Assembly: GCA_963575745.1 (NCBI GenBank)
Contig: CAUYUJ010015305.1
Coordinates: forward strand, 923,991-987,990
Origin: Prorocentrum cordatum
Lineage: Eukaryota > Sar > Dinophyceae > Prorocentrales > Prorocentraceae
DNA: 64,000 nucleotides
Direction: 5' to 3'
Of this stretch, positions 1 through 9,648 are shown one piece after another. The notes under the pieces were generated by a model. It worked only from the letters and a program-made list of their open reading frames with translations. It was not told the DNA's origin and did not search any database. Positions within the stretch are counted from its first letter, which is position 1, and the number at the start of each line of letters is the position of its first letter. A program made the translations under genes and the position numbers.

Positions 1-256
1 ATAATAACAACAATAATAATAATACTAATAATAATAATATAATAATAATACTAATAATAATAATAATTATAATAATATTAATAATAATAATACTAATAAT
101 AATAGTAATAATAATAATAATAATACGAAGAAGAGGAGGAGGAGGCGGAGGAGGAGGAGGAGGAGGAGGAGGAGCATGGAGGAGGAGGAGGAGGAGCATG
201 GAGGAGCATGAAGGAAGAGGAGGAGGAGGAAGAGGAGGAGGAGGCGGAGGAGGAGG
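1..256. repeat. AAT-rich then GGA-rich microsatellites
   Basis: The first ~130 bases are an imperfect AAT/ATA trinucleotide tract. It changes abruptly at about 127 into an imperfect GGA/GAG tract. Open frames across it are only homopolymeric runs and are not taken as genes. Confidence 0.9.
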
Positions 257-865
257 ATGGGGACGCGTTTCCTGAGACTCTGGCGTCTGATGTGTTTTGA
301 GCCAGGCTTCCTCGCTGGGTTTCGGGCCCCGGGGACCCGCACCGATCCTTCCGGCTCGCAGAGGGGCGCAGAAGAAGGAGGTCTGGGGCCCCTGTCGCGA
401 TTTAAAGCGATGCTGCAATTTTGTGCTAGACGCCAGACCCCAGGGTTGAAAGAATCAGCCATCCTCGTCCCCTTCGAGATTCCCACCAAATTACCACCCC
501 TGTTGGGGATACACCCCTCGAAACCCGAAGGGAACGGCCTATAGCCCCATCTAGGGGGGTACATCGGCCAGTGGGGCCCAGGCCACGCCGCTGGGGATGG
601 GGGGTCGGATAAACGACGCTCAAAGAAGAAGAAAAAGAAGAAGAAGAACAAGAAGAAGAAGAAGAAGAAGAAGAGCGCGCGTCTGAAATCCCCCCTTGGA
701 CGCCCGAGACGCCAGGGGGCGCGGGGCGCCCGGCGCCAAGCCGTGGCCCTGGCGGTTCGGGCGGCGCCCGCCCTCGTTGCGCCCCCCCTCCCCCCCGCGG
801 AATGGCCAATGAGGGTCCCAGTGCTTCGCGCAGGCTGGTCCCTAGTTTCAACTTCGAGGGCCTCA
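257..865. other. Unassigned spacer with a GAA tract
   Basis: Mixed-composition DNA between microsatellites. It holds a GAA-rich tract at about 621-675. No coding pattern, RNA gene or mobile element was recognised. Confidence 0.5.
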
Positions 866-1016
866 TGCCTCCCTCTTCCTCCTCCTCCGCCTCCTCCTCC
901 TCCTCCGCCTCCTCCCCTCCTCTTCCGCCTCCTGCTCCTCCTCCTCCTCCTCCTCCTCCTCCTCCTCCTCCTCCTCCTCCTCCTCCACCCCCCCCTCCTC
1001 CCCCTCCACCACCCTC
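866..1016. repeat. TCC/CTC microsatellite
   Basis: Imperfect TCC tract of about 150 bp. The proline/serine and, on the other strand, glutamate open frames in all frames are products of the repeat. Confidence 0.9.
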
Positions 1017-1384
1017 TTGGACGCCCCCGAGCCTGAAAGCGCCCTGGGGCGCCCGGCCAGGGTCGTCACCGAGCCCCGTCCAGGGGGCGCGGCCAGCCGA
1101 CCGAGGCCTGCGCAGGCCACGGCGGACACCCCGACACGTTCGCGCGGCAAGTGGCAAGGCTTCGGGCTGCGCGCAGGCTCTGGGATCCTGTCGTCTCATT
1201 TGTGTGCGAGCCAGGCGTTTTCGCCGGGTGTCGGGCCCTGGGGCCCTCGCAGTTCGATCCGGCCCGAGCAATGGCGCACCAGGATGGTCTGTGGGGTTCC
1301 AGTAGTTTTTCCTAACCATCCTGTGGTATTGGGCCTCGTTTTGAAGAGACGGTCCCCGCGTTCCCTCCTCCCGTCACCCTCCTC

Positions 1385-1880
1385 ACTTTGGCTCACAAGT
1401 TTCGTGGCCCCACAGGGTGCTCCCCCGAAGGCTCCAGTGCCACCGCCCGCATGCGTCACGCACACCAATTTCGGCACACCCATCACACGTTTCGTGGCCC
1501 ACAGGGAGCTCCACGGAAGGCCCCAGTGCCACCGCCCGCATGCGTCACGCACACCCATTTCGGCACACCCATTTCGGCACACCCATCACACGTTTCGTGG
1601 CCTCACAGGGAGCTCAACCGAAGGCCCCAGTGCCACCGTCCGCATGCGCCCACCGCACCCATGTTGGCACACCCATCACACGGCGGCACCATAGGGAGCT
1701 CCACCGACGGCCCCAATGGCTGCGTTCGCATGCGTCCACCGCGCCTATTTCGGCACACCCCTCACGCGCTTCGTGGCCCCACAGGGAGCTCCACCGAAGG
1801 CCTCAATGGCTGCGTTCGCACGCGCCCACTGGACAAGTTTTGGTACACCCCTCGTTTCGTGGCCCTACAGGGAGCTACTC
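1385..1880 (+). repeat. Six-unit degenerate tandem repeat (~85-105 bp)
   Basis: Successive units contain the word TTTCGTGGCCCCACAGGG followed by AGCTCC, CCGAAGGCCCCAGTGCC, CGCATGCG and TTTCGGCACACCCATCAC. Units begin near 1400, 1490, 1594, 1690 (degraded), 1771 and 1855. Unit length varies and is not a stable multiple of three, so a coding role is unlikely. Confidence 0.85.
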
Positions 1881-3061
1881 CGAATGCGGTGCATACAACG
1901 ACGGTGCTCACAATTGCATATGGTTGGACAGTGCGGATTCTATGAGGGGACTATCGCCGATTTATCGGAATTGACGATGCATCGCCGATTCCAGCTCCAT
2001 GTTCCTCCCCCCGGCCAGTCCCCCTCTTACGTTCTCCCTCATAGCGGCGGTGGGCCAGCGGGCGGGATCGGCCTCCGTGCCACGGGCCGACGACGCAGAC
2101 GATGCCGACATACCGACGACAGAGACTGAGGACGCCAATGGACCAGAGCACACTCCACTCAGTGCCTCGCGTCACGTCGGCGGATACTGATACGGCGGCA
2201 ATTGGAGCACCAATCGGAAGACATTGGCAATCCGTCGAAACACTTGTAAGGTATCACCAGAATGCTAGGACAGCGCCCAGGCCAACGACTTCCCAGGGAG
2301 ACCGCGATCCCAGTTGAGCGGACAGTATCAGTTGTTGTTCGTATTTTCGCGAGCCTAATTGAACATCACATTCCACCTACACTGGCGAGCGTTTGTTTTT
2401 TCATTGTTTTGCCGATCGGCGCGGGCCCTCGCATCCCCTCCCCCCCCCATGGAGTAGATCGTGGCTGTTTTGGGCGCCCGTTTCCAGCAGGTGGAGTCCC
2501 TCCGCGCACTGTCGCAAGCAGTCGCACTAAGCAGAGGTCCAGAGCCAGACCTCCCCCATCCCCCCCCTTTCCCGCCCAATGTCGACACGCCGAATAAAAC
2601 GCTCACCAGTTGACTGGGGGTGTGGGCGTCGGGGAGGGAGGCCGGTCACTTCACGATCCGCAGCAGCACCGTTTAGGAGCGCCGTGGTAGAACCAACAGA
2701 TAGTACGGATAGCAGATGCTTATAGTGATCCCATACGGCAGAGCGTGTACCAGGCTGTGGATGTGCAGGATAGCTGCTATGGATACTCAATGTCGAAACG
2801 CCGAATAAGAAAACGCTCACCTACACCAGAGCAGTAGCGCATAGCCATCAGTACAGCCTCACTGCTTTTTCGGGAGCGTCGAAGAGGCCTTCCGAGCCTG
2901 TCTGAGAAGGCCCCCCCCCCTCTCTGACTGCCTTTAGGCCTCCCAGGTGAGGTCCGAGCAGATGGGGTCGGTGGGTCGCGCAGCATCGCCGATGCATCGC
3001 CGGTGCGGCTCGATGTGAGGCCCGATCTTCTCCACGCCGACGTCGCCGACGCTTCGCCGGG
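1881..3061. other. Unassigned spacer with short duplications
   Basis: No gene recognised. A ~30-bp word (ATGTCGA.ACGCCGAATAA, then AACGCTCACC) occurs at about 2579 and again at about 2788. The right part is rich in GCATCGCCGATG-type words. Confidence 0.45.
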
Positions 3062-3085
3062 GCATCGCCGATGCATCGGCGATGC
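3062..3085. repeat. 24-bp perfect palindrome
   Basis: The 12-base arm GCATCGCCGATG is followed directly by its exact reverse complement, with no loop. Related GCATCGCCGATGCATCGCC text lies about 75 bp upstream. Its function is unknown. Confidence 0.85.
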
Positions 3086-3142
3086 TCGCGTTCTGCCGAC
3101 CCCTTCTACACTCGTTCCCAATGTGGGAGGCGTCTATCATTA

Positions 3143-3301
3143 AGTCGGGCCTGTCCCTCTACAGGGGGAATATCAACAAACATAGTAACAAAAATGTCTG
3201 GGGACGATGTTTTGAGTTTTTGTTGGTGTATGTTTTGATTTGTTTATTTCCTATGTTTGTTTTTCGCCCAAGATTCCCCTGTAGGGGGGCACGCCCGACC
3301 T
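3143..3301. mobile_element. MITE-like element, copy 1
   Basis: A 159-bp element with terminal inverted repeats of about 30 bp. The left end starts AGTCGGGCCTGTCCCTCTAC and the right end closes CACGCCCGACCT, approximately its reverse complement. The A/T-rich core includes ATGTCTGGGGACGA. A second copy with the same ends and core lies at 56540-56692. There is no coding capacity, so it would have to be mobilised in trans. The target-site duplication is unclear. Confidence 0.75.
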
Positions 3302-3683
3302 AAGTCTATCACCCCTCCTGGGCTCGCCCCGCCGCCGAATCGCTCCAGTCCCCACTCAGGAGGGGGAAAGAACACACAGACACAATGAAGCGTCGATTCC
3401 CCCGAAAATACAGGAAAAGATGGGCAGTGGGGGGTGGGGAAGACAAAAACCCAGAAACATTGGGGGGAATCTTTTTTATTTGCGTGTATTTCTCTGTGTG
3501 CCCTTGGGCTTGGCATCGCTCGGACGTGTGCATTTTTCCTTCGACGAGGACCATCGAAGAGCATCCTTGATCATTTGGAGAAAAGAACCACGCACGAAAC
3601 CGAAAAAAACAGGGAATGGACGTCCGAGCGATGGCCAGTGGGCCCCCTCACTCCTGGGCTCGCCCCGCGAGTCGCTCCCGTCG
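3302..3683. other. Unassigned spacer
   Basis: No convincing gene. Open frames here run into the adjacent purine microsatellite. Confidence 0.4.
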
Positions 3684-3824
3684 CCGGAGGCGGAGGCGGA
3701 GGCGGAGGCGGAGGCGGAGGCGGAGGAGGAGGAGGAGGAGGAGGAGGAGGAGGAGGAGGAGGAGGAGAGAGGAGGAGGAGGAGAGGAGGAGGAGGAGGTA
3801 GAGGAGGAGGAGGAGGGAGGAGGA

Positions 3825-3864
<40 letters not shown>

Positions 3865-4270
3865 TGAGGAGGAGGAGGGATGAGGAGGAGGAGGAGGAGG
3901 AGGAGGAGGAGGGAGGAGGAGGAGGAGGAGTCGCTCCCGTCGCCACCGCCGCCGCCGCGACCTCGGCGGCCCTCCACGGGCGGCGCCGCCGCGGGCCATC
4001 GCGCCGCGGGGGCGGCCGTCGCGCCGTGCTCCCGGCGGGGCGGAGGGCCTCTCGGCCGTGCTCGTTGCGCCGTCGGTCCGCACGGGCTCTTCGGAGGAGG
4101 AGGAGGAGGAGGAGGAAAAGGAGGAGGAGGAAAAGGAGGAGGAGGAGGAGGAGGAGGAAGAGGAGGAGGAGGAAAAGGAGGAGGAGGAGGAGGAGGAGGA
4201 GGAGGAAGAGGAGGAGGAGGAGGAGGAGGAGGAGGAGGAAAAGGAGGAGGAGGAGGAGGAGGAGGAGGCG
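3684..4270. repeat. GGA/GGC/GAT compound microsatellites
   Basis: GGAGGC repeats change into GGA, a GAT tract (3824-3863) and further GGA (to about 3931). A G+C-rich stretch follows, then a second GGA tract at 4086-4270. The long open frames in five of six reading frames (Glu, Gly, Arg, Ser, Pro runs) come from the repeats. Confidence 0.9.
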
Positions 4271-4575
4271 GAGGGGTCGCTGTGGGGTGCGTGGGGGCAG
4301 CTGCGCCTCCTCTCCGCAGACGCCCCGGCTCGCGCGGCGGAGCGCCGGCTAGGCGCGCCCGCGCGGCGAGGCAGACGGCCCCCCCGCCGCGCCAGCGAGG
4401 GCCAGAGCGCAGCCCTGTTGTACAAGCAGCGGCATGCCGGGGGACGGGGCGGCCCGTTGCGGCGCAGAGCCGGACCACGGGGGGAAGAAGCCCAGCTCGA
4501 GGCAAGGCGAGGGCCCCCAGAACTCTCAAGCAGTGGCGAAGCGCCCTGGCTCGCCTATATGGCCCTACCAATCAG

Positions 4576-4760
4576 TGTTCTAAGAACCTTGCGTGGCTTC
4601 CACGAGATGTTCTTAGAGCATTTCTGGCTGGGAGCGTCTTGGTTTAACACATCGGGTTTATGTTCTAAGAACATTGTTTTTGTTCTTAGAACATTTTGGG
4701 GTTCTAAGAACATTTCGCGGTAGGACTATAGGAATGCTGGGACGGTCGGTCCCTGCTCAA
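4576..4760 (+). repeat. Palindrome-rich repeat, half Y, copy 1
   Basis: A 185-bp segment matched by an equally long segment at 39602-39786. It carries several copies of the palindromic word TTCTAAGAA or TTCTTAGAA and ends GACGGTCGG.CCCTGCTCAA in both copies. Non-coding; probably half of a non-autonomous mobile element (see half X at 5305-5449). Confidence 0.8.
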
Positions 4761-5304
4761 AGAACATTTCGGGGTCTGCCAAGAGGGGGGTGACGGCTAG
4801 GGGGGGGATATCGTGGCGGGGGCCACGAGATCTCCCCAGAGATCTCCCCATATTTCACTGCGGTACGTCCCTGGCCCCCGCCCCTGGGCCGCGCACATGC
4901 CGTCGGCCATGATTGGTCCCCCCCCTCCTGGACGCCCCCCTCTTTGGCCGCCCCCGAGAATAGAGGCTTTCGAAAGTCCGCGTAGCTGCAGCGCCGGAAC
5001 CCCCTTCAGTGGCGCGCGGATCGCGCCAGGGGCGGCGCCAGAGGCGTCGCCAGGGGGGCCCAGCGCACCAGGGGGGTGCGAACGCTGGCGAGCGTGCCAA
5101 AGCCGACGCCCCCGCCCCACCCCCCTTAGCCGGGGGAACTGTTTGGGGCGACCCTTTAGGGCCCCTGCCGGCTCCAAAAGGGGCCCCGAAGGGCCGCCTT
5201 GGGGCCCTTGTCGTCCCCCCCCTTGACCACCCGCCCCGCCAGCGCTGAGCTGAGAAATCCGCGCGGGACTCCGAGAGGCTGCTATGCTTGTATGGAACTA
5301 ATCC
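4761..5304. other. G+C-rich spacer between half elements
   Basis: C/G-rich DNA with no recognised gene. It separates the two halves (Y and inverted X) of the palindrome-rich repeat that are adjacent at 39.4-39.8 kb. Confidence 0.4.
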
Positions 5305-5449
5305 TCCTCACTCTGCAAAACCAGGAAACCTTGAAAATACTCCAAAAATAGTCCCAGAATGCACTTTGGACACTTATGTTAAAATACTCCAAAAATACTC
5401 TTGGAATTATCAAAAAACCCTTTTGCTAAACTAAATTTTCTGATCGATG
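5305..5449 (-). repeat. Palindrome-rich repeat, half X, inverted
   Basis: This is the reverse complement of 39440-39588: CTGCAAAACCAGGAAACC, AATACTCCAAAAATA and TTTTCTGATCGATG here match the reverse of ATCGATCAGAA and GGTTTTGCAG there. A short fragment of the same text (GTTTCCTGGTTTTGCAGTG) also occurs near 25006. Non-coding. Confidence 0.75.
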
Positions 5450-5617
5450 TCCCAGCACCCCGCGCGCCATATAATGATGTAGAACAGCGTTGCACAAAAA
5501 CCGTATTATCATATCACCACAACACAACACAACACACCACAACACACATAACACAACACAATACAACAACACAATACCATGGCATACCACAATACAAAAC
5601 CATAACAGGGCGTTGCG
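5450..5617. repeat. CAACA-rich low-complexity tract
   Basis: Runs of CACAACACAACAC and ACCATGGCATACCACAA. A related tract at about 24782-24970 also begins with CCATATAATGATGTAG and GCGTTGCA, so the two tracts and their left flanks form a dispersed repeat. Confidence 0.6.
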
Positions 5618-6821
5618 TAGCCACCTACCCTATGACCGCGCCCAGCTGATTGTGAGGATGTCTCGAGCGATGCGCTGGTTCCAGCCCACCCAGGGGGGAG
5701 CCGCCAGGGGGGTAGGACAGTCCCCCGTCACCCTCCCCGACGGCCTGTTCGGACGACCTTCCCCGTCACTTGCTGTTTTGGATCGAACCCTTCCCGACGG
5801 CCCTTCCCGACGGGCCCTTCCCGACTGCCCTTCCCGACGGCCCTCCCCGACGCCCGCCATGACGGGCGATCCGTTGACCGAACCGATCCTCATCTAATGA
5901 AGCGGCACCCTGCCGCCGATCGTGATTCGGGCAAGTTGGCCGACGAGATTGCGTTGCTTGGTCACAACGGCGAGCTCAACGTGACAGCGAGAGACGGGTA
6001 TTGGACAAACAGTGGTTATTGGAAACCGTGGCCTGAGGACAGAGAGAAACGGATACTGACGCACCATCGAGCCTTGAAGGCGGCCCGAACAAGCAGCAGC
6101 GACGACAGCAACACCGACGACAACGACAGCGACGACACGTCAGACAACCCGCCAGGGCCGTCGGCGGCGCCATCAGCCGCAGCACCGACATCTTCGGCGT
6201 CGGCGGCAGCATCAACCACAGCATCGGCCTCATCGGCGGCAGCATCGGCGGCGTCAGCCGCAGCACCGACATCTTCGGCGTCGGCGGCGCCATCAGCCGC
6301 AGCACCAACCACAGCATCGACCTCATCGGCGGCAGCCTCGACGGCACCAGCCGCCGCACCAGCGCCAGCACCAGCCGCGCCGCCGACGGTGACTACCTCG
6401 TTCAATGTCGACGTTGGGGGGGCAAATGCGCCAGGCAAGATTACTTACTATCCAAATCGTGGAGGGCGCTTTGAGGCAGTGTGCTATTTCCATGGATCCC
6501 AATGTCGCCGCTCGCGGTCAGCGGCATCACCAAAAGGTAAGCGAATCCTTTCTAATCCAGGTCAGGGCCGTTGCATCTGCGAGCTCACTGCGTGGTTGAA
6601 GGCTGGGCCGAAGCTCCCAGCAGAGCAGCATCAGTGGTTTGATTCAGATAAGGTATCACGAGTTTTGGCCAGGTCCGAAGCAAAGCAGTCGGCCCACGGT
6701 CAAGCAATCCTTGCGTGCGAGCGCACGAGGGAGATGTTCTCAGACAGCGAGCCCGAGGGGCCGTTCTAGGCGATCGGCCGCTCCCAAAACAAGACCATTG
6801 GCAGCCTTGCATCATTGCCTG
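5618..6821 (+). mobile_element. 1.2-kb duplicated unit carrying a GQGR-domain gene, copy 1
   Basis: This ~1,204-bp segment matches 25572-26778 from TAGCCACCTACCCTATGACC through ATCATTGCCTG. The match covers the ~280-bp leader (with repeated TTCCCGACGG words), the coding region and ~50 bp of 3' flank, while DNA outside is different. That fits a mobile or segmentally duplicated unit. I saw no clear terminal inverted repeats or target duplication. Confidence 0.65.
5897..6769 (+). CDS. GQGR-domain protein with Ala/Ser linker (unknown function)
   Basis: A 290-aa protein of unrecognised family. The ATG at 5897 is the conserved start in both copies. Residues 1-60 are charged and aromatic (GYWTNSGYWKPWPED); about 70-85 are an acidic Ser/Asp tract; about 90-170 are a low-complexity Ala/Ser/Pro/Thr linker; about 180-275 are the conserved part. 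That part contains APGKITYY, FEAVC (C196), a second Cys followed by RRSR, SNPGQGR (222-225) and ELTAWLKAG, and it ends in an acidic DSEPEG tail. The paired Cys/His in the C-terminal part suggest a small metal-binding domain (inference). Paralogues at 25851 and 18988 keep this part, so it is the selected portion. It lies ~0.8 kb upstream of a transposase-like coding region and may belong to the same mobile element. Confidence 0.7.
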   Translation: MKRHPAADRDSGKLADEIALLGHNGELNVTARDGYWTNSGYWKPWPEDREKRILTHHRALKAARTSSSDDSNTDDNDSDDTSDNPPGPSAAPSAAAPTSSASAAASTTASASSAAASAASAAAPTSSASAAPSAAAPTTASTSSAAASTAPAAAPAPAPAAPPTVTTSFNVDVGGANAPGKITYYPNRGGRFEAVCYFHGSQCRRSRSAASPKGKRILSNPGQGRCICELTAWLKAGPKLPAEQHQWFDSDKVSRVLARSEAKQSAHGQAILACERTREMFSDSEPEGPF

Positions 6822-7560
6822 TTTCGGCCCGCCCCTGGCCACAGCAAGGCCCTTGCATCCTGCCATGTGGGCCCGTCCATGGCCAATCCATAGCTCTGGA
6901 CAGTCCGTTGCGGATTTGCTGGCCCAGGGCCTTGCATCCTTACATCGCGCTCGTGATGTGAGTTCGTTGGGTTGGATTGCATTGCGTTGGGTGCCCATCC
7001 ACCCCATGCCCCCGCATGTCGAATCCGTTGTCAAGAGTCTTCCCAGCGTGCTTGAGTCGGATTGGATTGCGTGCCTGCTTGTTCCCCATGTTCTTGGATT
7101 GTATACCCACCCCTCCAATCTTGCATGATTCATCCGAGACGCTTCGCGTGCCAGCCCGTCCAGAAACGATGCCCATGATGGACTGCCTGGAAGAAGCTCT
7201 TGGGGCCATCTTGCACACTACCATGTTGGCCCCTCTCGGGGCTATTTCGGGAGATGTATTGGCCCGCCCCCGTCTGCCCTGAGTGTTGAGCAATCTTGGA
7301 AGGCATCTCGCTGCTCCTTGATGAGGGCGATCGCGGGGCCACCTTGGGGCACCTTGGGGGTTCAATTACCGCATCAGGCCCCGTCCAGACCGCAGGGGCG
7401 GGGGGTTCGGGGGGCGATGAAACTTCCCCCGAATGGGAATGGTGGGTGGTGGAAGAGAGAAAACCGCCATATGCGTGAGAACAGTTCGCCCGAGGGGGTG
7501 GTGAGGGGCCAGTTCCACTTTGGTTGGGGTCCTCGCCGTTTTGGCTCGTTGCGGCTTCGA
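6822..7560. other. Spacer with CTTGGGGC-type degenerate repeats
   Basis: Short words of the type CTTGCATCCTG, CTTGGGGCC and TTGGGTTGGATTGC recur. This sits between the GQGR gene and the transposase-like gene. The open frame continues upstream of 7582 but its codons look non-coding. A promoter or leader may lie here but none was recognised. Confidence 0.4.
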
Positions 7561-7581
7561 AGCCTCGTCGCCCCCTCGCGC

Positions 7582-9648
7582 ATGAATGTAGTGCCCAGGT
7601 TGGGCGACAGGCGCGGCGGCGACCTCGCCCTTGCGAGGGCGGCCGCGTTGGAGAGCAAGCGCCAGCGCAAAGATATTGCTGAGCAGGAAAAGTTGTTTCG
7701 AGAACAGTTTCAGGTGCCGCCCCGCGTGATCGCCCAGAGCTTCTCGAACAGCTCGTTCCTCGTGGCACCGCCGCTCATCGACCACGTCGGGAACCTCTTT
7801 GCACGTTGCAGACAGCGGGGAGATTGGGGGGTGGAGAGTGGTGAAAACGTTCGCAGTGTCGCTGCTATTCTTTTCGATAAGCAGGACTTTGGCTTCGCAC
7901 TTGCAACTTCGAGGGTCCAGTCGCATGAGCTCGGCGTGCATAGACAATTTCCCGGAAAGACGAGCAAGCTGCTGCGCGCTGCGACTTGGCTTCTGGATCG
8001 GTTCCGCCGCCGCTTGTTCGGACAGGCAGCTGTAGCCAACACATCAATCAGAGCCCTGCAGTTCGTGGACAGTGTTGGGTACGACGAAACTCCATTAAAA
8101 CTCAAGGATGGCGCACCGAAGACCGACAGAGGCGTTAAGGCTGATGGTAGGCCTCTGCCGAAAAAGGTATTGGAGATGTTGCCAGAAGACAAAAAGGCGA
8201 TTCCCACCAAGGTGTTCCAGACGCAGCAGAGATTCGGCATGTTGTTCGCGCGTGGCCCTCCAGGCGATCTGCAATCTTACACCGTAGTCATTGGTCGGAC
8301 AATGGCCCAGGTCCAGCCCCTATGGCGGAACACCCCAGGCTGTATCATGGCTGCCCTGAGAGATACGTGCGCCATGTCGCTCACCGAGTGCAGGTTTGAT
8401 GAGTTTAGCCGCATCGCCGCCGTGGATCGACACCCGAGCAATCTGTGCGTCGAGCGCCGCATCAATCGGAGGACACAGAGACGTTTTGACAATTGGAAGT
8501 CTATCCTTTTCAAATGTGAACAGCACATGTTGCAGAGTGCGCGGGTATTGGCAACGTGGAAGTTCTCCCACACCATCACGGGTATGATCAACTTGTCTTT
8601 GTCGCTGGACCACCAGAACAATTTAGCGATCTTCAGACAATGCATGTACGAAGTCCTGATGCACCGTTGCAAGGTAATCGACACGCCTCCCAGCCCAGAT
8701 GCAGTGATGAGGAAAAGATTGATTTTGTCGTGGTTCGTATCTCAGAAAGCTAACACTGACGTAATTGTGCGGGGTCTGCTTGACTTGTTCGCGTCGGGGG
8801 ATTGGAACAGCAATAGATTGGAGATCTACGTTCCACCTGGCACTGAGTATGACGAGCAGTCGTTGTTCAGTACAGTTTCGAGCGGCATTGCGAAGGCCCT
8901 CGTATACAGAAACTTCACGGTGTACCAGCGGAAGAAATGGATGGGCGCAGACGAGGCGTGCTGCGATTTCGCGTTGCCCCTTCTGTTAGGGAACGTGCTG
9001 GTTGAGGCGTACAAGGTTTCTGCGATCGCACCAGCGGCCTGCCATATCGACCTGCTGCGCACCATCCAGGTGGCGATGCTCCAGCGGCAGCCGCGCTCGG
9101 CGCCTTGCTCGACGCTGGAGCCCTCCCCGACGAGGAGGCGATGGAGGCTCGGCGAGACGATGCAGTCATCGACCCGAGGGGGCTGGCCCCCCATTGCCGT
9201 AGCAGCGGCCGAGGTCGCGAGGAAGCGCAAGGTAGCTTTGGATTGGCTGATGTGCAGGACCAGAAATTCGCCATGTTCCCAGGTCGTGGTGCTCAAGATG
9301 ACACTGTCTATATTGCAGACAATGCAGGCGGAGGAACTCTACATCGGGTCCAAGAAGTGGGGGCGGCGCCAGGAGGCGCAAGCTGCGCGGCTGGCAGGGC
9401 AACCCAATACGGGCAAACTGCTTCGCACATACGCAGTGTTGGTGCACGCGGAAGGCGAGATCGAAGCTCGAACATTGAAGAGAATGCGGACCCTTCTTTT
9501 CGAGCATCGCATTTGGATACTGTTGAGATATGACAAACGATTTGAAAGCAGACGCATTTACAAGCTTATCGTCGGCAGGGGCCTACATCGAGGACTTGAT
9601 CGCGGGCCCGCATTCCCAACCACCGTGGACTTTGTTTCTCGTGCTTAA
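7582..9648 (+). CDS. Large transposase-like protein, N-terminal part (unrecognised family)
   Basis: Open from ATG 7582; an earlier ATG at 7321 lies in poorly coding sequence. I do not recognise the family with certainty. Visible landmarks, numbered from 7582: a basic helix-rich N-terminus; YDETPLKLK with D168; AAVDRHPSN with D282; KCEQH with C312 and H315; then long helical, aromatic-rich segments. This order (D, D in a D-R-x-x-x-N context, then CxxH) recalls hAT/MULE-type RNase H-fold transposases, which is an inference from motif spacing. Coherent protein sequence continues to about nt 9550. There the reading must move to the frame of the next entry, so the last ~30 codons here are off-frame. 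No introns are evident within it. Confidence 0.6.
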   Translation: MNVVPRLGDRRGGDLALARAAALESKRQRKDIAEQEKLFREQFQVPPRVIAQSFSNSSFLVAPPLIDHVGNLFARCRQRGDWGVESGENVRSVAAILFDKQDFGFALATSRVQSHELGVHRQFPGKTSKLLRAATWLLDRFRRRLFGQAAVANTSIRALQFVDSVGYDETPLKLKDGAPKTDRGVKADGRPLPKKVLEMLPEDKKAIPTKVFQTQQRFGMLFARGPPGDLQSYTVVIGRTMAQVQPLWRNTPGCIMAALRDTCAMSLTECRFDEFSRIAAVDRHPSNLCVERRINRRTQRRFDNWKSILFKCEQHMLQSARVLATWKFSHTITGMINLSLSLDHQNNLAIFRQCMYEVLMHRCKVIDTPPSPDAVMRKRLILSWFVSQKANTDVIVRGLLDLFASGDWNSNRLEIYVPPGTEYDEQSLFSTVSSGIAKALVYRNFTVYQRKKWMGADEACCDFALPLLLGNVLVEAYKVSAIAPAACHIDLLRTIQVAMLQRQPRSAPCSTLEPSPTRRRWRLGETMQSSTRGGWPPIAVAAAEVARKRKVALDWLMCRTRNSPCSQVVVLKMTLSILQTMQAEELYIGSKKWGRRQEAQAARLAGQPNTGKLLRTYAVLVHAEGEIEARTLKRMRTLLFEHRIWILLRYDKRFESRRIYKLIVGRGLHRGLDRGPAFPTTVDFVSRA

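Noticed and set aside
1388-1974. Overlapping His/Pro-rich frames
   Set aside because: They arise from the degenerate six-unit tandem repeat, whose unit length is not a multiple of three.
3420-4723. Open frames of 220-310 codons encoding Glu, Arg, Gly, Ser or Pro runs
   Set aside because: They are open in five of six frames and produced entirely by trinucleotide microsatellites.
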